A stretch of 64,000 bases of DNA from Tubiluchus corallicola (Eukaryota > Priapulida > Priapulimorpha > Priapulimorphida > Tubiluchidae). Position numbers and translations under genes: made by a program. The notes under the pieces are model-generated. The model had not been told where the DNA came from and searched no databases. It worked only from the letters and a program-made list of their open reading frames with translations. Location: contig JAQGDQ010000170.1 of the NCBI GenBank assembly GCA_030141605.1, forward strand, positions 378,001 to 442,000, read 5' to 3'. This document shows positions 61,701-64,000 of this stretch, piece by piece; the first letter of the stretch is position 1; every line of letters begins with the position of its first letter.

Positions 61701-63445
61701 GTAAGATATGTGATATGAAATGTAAAACGCCGATGCATGTATTTTCTCATGTAGCATTTATTTTTGGGGTTTTAAGTATTTAATTAAAGAAGATTTATGT
61801 AATAGACGTATTTTACAACATATTTACCGACTCGCACGACTGGGCTACTTTGTATATTAATATCAAGCAGAAGACTAACAACGCAGCGGCGTCTGTGCCA
61901 TTGTTGTCAAAATAGAGTTCTTTATTTTCTGTGCTTTATTACTGAGTTAGCAATACAGTTTAGCATTTTTGATGCTTTAATACATTTTTCTTTCCTAGAA
62001 GGCTAAAACCAAAGTCAAAATAATTTTGAGTATTGCTATTGATCTGCTTTTCTACTGTGTGCCTTTTTATTTAATTGTCTGGCTGTTTTACCTGTATCGG
62101 CTATTTGCAGCATCAGTACAATCTATGCTTGGGTTGCATTCAACAGTGACGGCGAGATTTATTCCAGCAACGTCTCCTGCTCCACTAAAATTCAGAATTT
62201 TCAATTATTTTGCAAGTCAGCTGCTGATCACGCTTTGCTGCTCTGTATGCAAAATTTTAGCTAATGCAGAGCATCTAATACGAGCAAAATATATTTAGGA
62301 AATGTAACTCTGTCTCTAGTTACAAGTACGTATTATGTCTCATGAATAACTACGTTTTCCCGAGTGAGGCAAGTACTGCTGTTGTAATTCGCAACATGTC
62401 TCCAACATTTACCCGCAGTAAAAGCGGGTGATGAATAATTTTTTATAGTAAATTTTATTTAGAACACGCTTCTAACGCCTGTGATGCCCTATCATACAAA
62501 GTCCTATTTAGACTGCCAACTTACTCTGCGTCAAGCACTCTTGTGGTCTCCAAGGCAATTTCAGCAAGCACTGCCCTTTCCTTGGATTTCTGACTAGCTT
62601 TGTGAAATTTTTTTGACTTTCTGGCCATTGGACATTCCATCGTTTCACCTAGAAGAAATGGTACGTATTCTGTTCGGATAAAAATTGAAAAAGCTAACAG
62701 CACAAAAAAGCTCAAAAGCTCATTTCTAACCAATAGATGCGTGACTACTGCTCTTAAAACTGTTCGGGTCAATAGTTTGTCAATTTTAAGAGAACAAAAA
62801 ATTGAGCGAGAAAAAAAGAGAAGGAAAACATGAAAGCAAGAGAGATACAAAGAAGAAAATGGCAGACGAAAAGGGAGGGAAAGTCTGGGGGAGGGGGACA
62901 GGAGTGATCTCGGCTTGCCAACTCATGTGCGCAGATTTATAAACTCCTTGTTTTTCAGAAGTCTCCACTCATCTATTTCTACATTATATAAATCATTAAG
63001 TAACGACGCAGTTTGGCCTGGGTCATAAAAATAGTAATTTTTACACCCAGAAATGCTTAATCGGCAAAAATCATCTAATATTTTCGAAGCATTAAACAAT
63101 TAGTGGTACATAAAAATAACTAGTCAACAACAATTACACGGACATAAATTGCTACGTTTAATTCAGTAAATATTTCGAAATAAAAATTAATTGCATCTAC
63201 CTCAGTCAACATTTAACATTGCGCTCAATATGCAACTTAATACATAGAACAGAAAATTTTCATACTAGCATCGGCAACTATGTTTATGCTAACCTGCTCG
63301 CCTGTTTTCAGCAAAGTGGCTCTGGCTTCTGCGATGAGTGAGGTTAATTACGGCCTGTTGTTCCGCATTTTTGATTTCCTCTCTTTTACGCTTGGCGCAC
63401 GTAGTACCAAGAACGAAAAATCCCAAAGCAACAAGAAAAATGGCT
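49550..63445 (-). CDS. Animal haem peroxidase, copy B (exons 2-16, 5' end unresolved)
   Basis: Tandem paralogue of the peroxidase downstream, same strand, about 5.3 kb upstream of it. Exons 2-16 total 2086 nt, open throughout and ending in TAA. Every intron position and phase from intron 2 to 15 matches copy A. The first coding exon, about 14-17 nt by analogy, is not certain. Exon 2 starts inside the signal peptide (hydrophobic run AIFLVALGFFVLGTTCA). Catalytic residues are intact: MQWGQYLDHDITHTP distal motif, TAYIDGS calcium loop, GDERANEQ, RFGHSMV proximal His, AINIQRGREHG. Differences from copy A include two extra codons in exon 11, one in exon 16, extra Cys residues near the C-terminus, and N-glycosylation sequons NLT, NVT, NIS and NVS. 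The gene looks functional: no frameshift or stop is seen. Confidence 0.9.
49771..49798. repeat. (CT)n tract, intron 15 of peroxidase B
   Basis: CTC and CT dinucleotide run, close to the exon 16 acceptor (about 30 bp away). Confidence 0.85.
50631..50714. repeat. CT-rich tract, intron 15 of peroxidase B
   Basis: Interrupted CT dinucleotide repeat of about 80 bp; reads as GA-rich in the transcript. Confidence 0.85.
50928..51085 (-). CDS. Peroxidase B exon 15
   Basis: Acceptor TTTTCAG, donor GTAAGG, 158 nt. It encodes CIDLFVGGLAE, LGPTFSCIIGKQFE and HGDRYWYQN. Confidence 0.94.
51764..51846. repeat. TATC and CT-rich tract, intron 14 of peroxidase B
   Basis: TATC tetranucleotides then CT dinucleotides. 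Confidence 0.8.
51947..52089. repeat. (TA)n and (ACAT)n microsatellite, intron 14 of peroxidase B
   Basis: TA-rich lead-in followed by an uninterrupted run of about 22 ACAT units (52001-52089). Confidence 0.95.
52245..52352 (-). CDS. Peroxidase B exon 14
   Basis: Acceptor TTTACAG, donor GTAAAT, 108 nt. It encodes ETASQICGNAFTNVSSINDL and ends at LIEAYG. NVS is a possible N-glycosylation site. Confidence 0.9.
53075..53200 (-). CDS. Peroxidase B exon 13 (AINIQRGREHG)
   Basis: Acceptor CTTTCAG, donor GTGAGT, 126 nt. It encodes DLAAINIQRGREHGMASY. Confidence 0.94.
53335..53508 (-). CDS. Peroxidase B exon 12 (proximal haem His)
   Basis: Acceptor ACTTTTAG, donor GTAGAG, 174 nt, phase 2 to 2. It begins RFGHSMVGSKYTRQW; the His is the proximal ligand. 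It contains the 53-nt run (53377-53429) identical to copy A. Confidence 0.93.
54356..54504 (-). CDS. Peroxidase B exon 11
   Basis: Acceptor GCATCAG, donor GTACGT, 149 nt, phase 0 to 2. It encodes VITQQEFLPGIFSSEDLT and DNSFSTAAF, with two codons more than copy A around VTLGYNISYD. Confidence 0.92.
55541..55830 (-). mobile_element. Non-LTR reverse transcriptase fragment in intron 10 of peroxidase B
   Basis: The minus strand translates to a segment with NDNLQIVQRYTYLGIAFTDS followed by GSFNAAEQELHSKAAKL. YLGIxFTxSGSF..A...L..KA is the conserved post-catalytic RT motif of many LINEs. Just upstream, frames resembling TDVIIFN and NKGG suggest the preceding region with frame disruption. The copy is short, broken and on the same strand as the host gene. 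Confidence 0.7.
55987..56147 (-). CDS. Peroxidase B exon 10 (GDERANEQ)
   Basis: Acceptor CTTATAG, donor GTGCGC, 161 nt, phase 1 to 0. Distal Arg and haem-linking Glu are present in DERANEQ; REHNRIATAI follows. A 39-nt block is identical to copy A. Confidence 0.93.
56421..56531 (-). CDS. Peroxidase B exon 9
   Basis: Acceptor TTATCAAG (shared with copy A), donor GTACGT, 111 nt. It encodes LMKTTEITGGRPVLPKSAV and CYDG. Confidence 0.88.
57055..57156 (-). CDS. Peroxidase B exon 8 (calcium loop)
   Basis: Acceptor GTTTTAG, donor GTGAGT, 102 nt. It encodes REQINQITAYIDGSVVYGSD, with the TAYIDGS calcium loop intact. Confidence 0.93.
57260..57327 (-). other. tRNA-like sequence (pseudogene or SINE head), intron 7 of peroxidase B
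   Basis: The minus strand has an A-box-like TAGTGCAATGGGTAGG followed by a B-box-like GGTTTCGAATG about 40 nt later, the arrangement of a tRNA or tRNA-derived SINE. The acceptor stem ends do not pair well, so a decayed copy is likely. Confidence 0.45.
57522..57671 (-). CDS. Peroxidase B exon 7
   Basis: Acceptor TTCTAG, donor GTTTGT, 150 nt, phase 1 to 1. It encodes ECCPLTATG, SIDVDQNDPFYGGK and CIPIVRSMPGEC. Confidence 0.92.
58420..58608 (-). CDS. Peroxidase B exon 6 (distal haem site)
   Basis: Acceptor CAAATAG, donor GTATGT, 189 nt, phase 1 to 1. It encodes LMQWGQYLDHDITHTP with all distal-site residues, and a YHNVTATF segment carrying an N-glycosylation sequon absent from copy A. Confidence 0.93.
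61484..61581 (-). CDS. Peroxidase B exon 5 (YRTYDGSCNN)
   Basis: Acceptor AATGTAG, donor GTAAGT, 98 nt, phase 2 to 1. It encodes TYDGSCNNIDNPTWGQAVTT, the entry motif of the peroxidase domain. Confidence 0.92.
62092..62184 (-). CDS. Peroxidase B exon 4
   Basis: Acceptor AATTTTAG, donor GTAAAA, 93 nt, phase 2 to 2. It encodes VTVECNPSIDCTDAANSRY, keeping the paired Cys of copy A. Confidence 0.9.
62525..62648 (-). CDS. Peroxidase B exon 3 (propeptide)
   Basis: Acceptor CTTCTAG, donor GTAAGT, 124 nt, phase 1 to 2. It encodes ETMECPMARKSKKFHKASQ and ends near ETTRVLDA, closely matching copy A. Confidence 0.88.
63294..63445 (-). CDS. Peroxidase B exon 2 (signal peptide)
   Basis: Acceptor CTTCAGCAG, donor GTTAGC, 152 nt as in copy A. 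It encodes AIFLVALGFFVLGTTCA then KRKREEIKNAEQQAV. The upstream exon with the Met must end in phase 2. Confidence 0.85.
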
Positions 63446-63882
63446 CTGCTGAAGACCAAATATAAAAATAAATTTTGACGTAATTGGAAAACGGCAAGAG
63501 AGAACGTTTAAAACTGGATGTTTCACAATCTGATTACATATTATTATTGTGTACTCACGTGGCAAGTCAAAGCTGCTATATAGTAAATTTACGTGTCGCT
63601 AAGTACAAATGCGTATTAGGGCCATACTATCCTATTACATGTATAAAGACTTTTTTAATAATCGGATATCATGGCGTTAATATGATTTAGAAGTTAAAAC
63701 TTGGTAACGTCTAAATGGAATAGTGTTTGTACCATGACTTTTTTCGGCCAGAATGCTAAGTCCGACAATATTCCATAAGTATTAAGAGCTTAATATTTAT
63801 TCGTCGTTTAACTCATTTTGGCCCATAAATAGTTTTTGTACTAATACACAATCACATTCTTACTGTTGCAAATCTATCATAC

Positions 63883-63899
63883 CGTTGCAAATGTATCAT
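63883..63899 (-). CDS. Candidate first coding exon of peroxidase B (uncertain)
   Basis: ATG at 63899 reads MIHLQ plus two bases (CG), then a donor-like GTATGA. The phase fits exon 2 and the join would give an Arg before the hydrophobic core, as in copy A. The donor is weak and no similarity to MNIRR is seen, so the true exon may lie beyond 64000. Confidence 0.2.
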
Positions 63900-64000
63900 A
63901 GAAGCAAATGAGGCCTTCACATTACCATTCAAGAGCCTTCTTGACGTAAACGAGTGACAAGGATGACATTTAATGTTTGAGAACCAAAAATAATGCTCTG

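Noticed and set aside
63540-63600. Strong donor-like CAC/GTGAGT as the end of peroxidase B exon 1
   Set aside because: The upstream frame has no usable ATG (the nearest one hits a stop before the donor), so it could only be a 5'UTR exon, and phase does not fit a coding exon.

Overview
The window is nuclear DNA of an invertebrate animal. It is AT-rich, introns are much longer than exons, splice sites are GT-AG, and simple repeats and decayed transposable elements are common. No operons or bacterial-style genes are seen. The phylum cannot be fixed from this sequence alone; a marine invertebrate is a reasonable guess and no more.

The only genes I can support are two tandem, same-strand (minus) paralogues of the animal haem peroxidase family (myeloperoxidase / peroxidasin catalytic domain / peroxinectin superfamily). 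Copy A has its full coding sequence at 32308-44192: 16 exons, 696 codons plus stop, reconstructed exon by exon with every phase consistent. Copy B covers 49550-63445 with exons 2-16; the tiny first exon is either an uncertain candidate near 63.89 kb or lies beyond the window. All comparable splice positions and phases match between the copies, and exon lengths differ only in exons 11 (two codons) and 16 (one codon). Both encode a hydrophobic signal peptide, a propeptide-like N-terminal part and a peroxidase domain that keeps the distal Gln/Asp/His, the calcium loop, the Arg/Glu pair, the proximal His and the conserved Asn motif. No Ig, LRR or VWC domains are present, so these are stand-alone secreted peroxidases rather than peroxidasins.

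Layout: 1-32.3 kb is gene-poor, with simple-sequence arrays at 2.0, 9.0, 15.8-16.2, 19.9-20.2, 23.6-23.9 and 24.5 kb and a degenerate tandem repeat at 1.4-1.9 kb. Peroxidase A fills 32.3-44.2 kb. The 44.2-49.5 kb gap between the genes holds a duplicated element built from diverged units of about 145 bp. Peroxidase B fills 49.5-63.4 kb. Introns carry a 317-bp MITE-like foldback element with 3-bp TTA flanks, two fragments related to non-LTR reverse transcriptases and two tRNA-like sequences.

I did not find a new multi-gene system. The most notable signals are the ordered pentanucleotide array at 23.6 kb, the block-wise nucleotide identity between the two peroxidase genes, the MITE, and the ~145-bp-period element between the genes.
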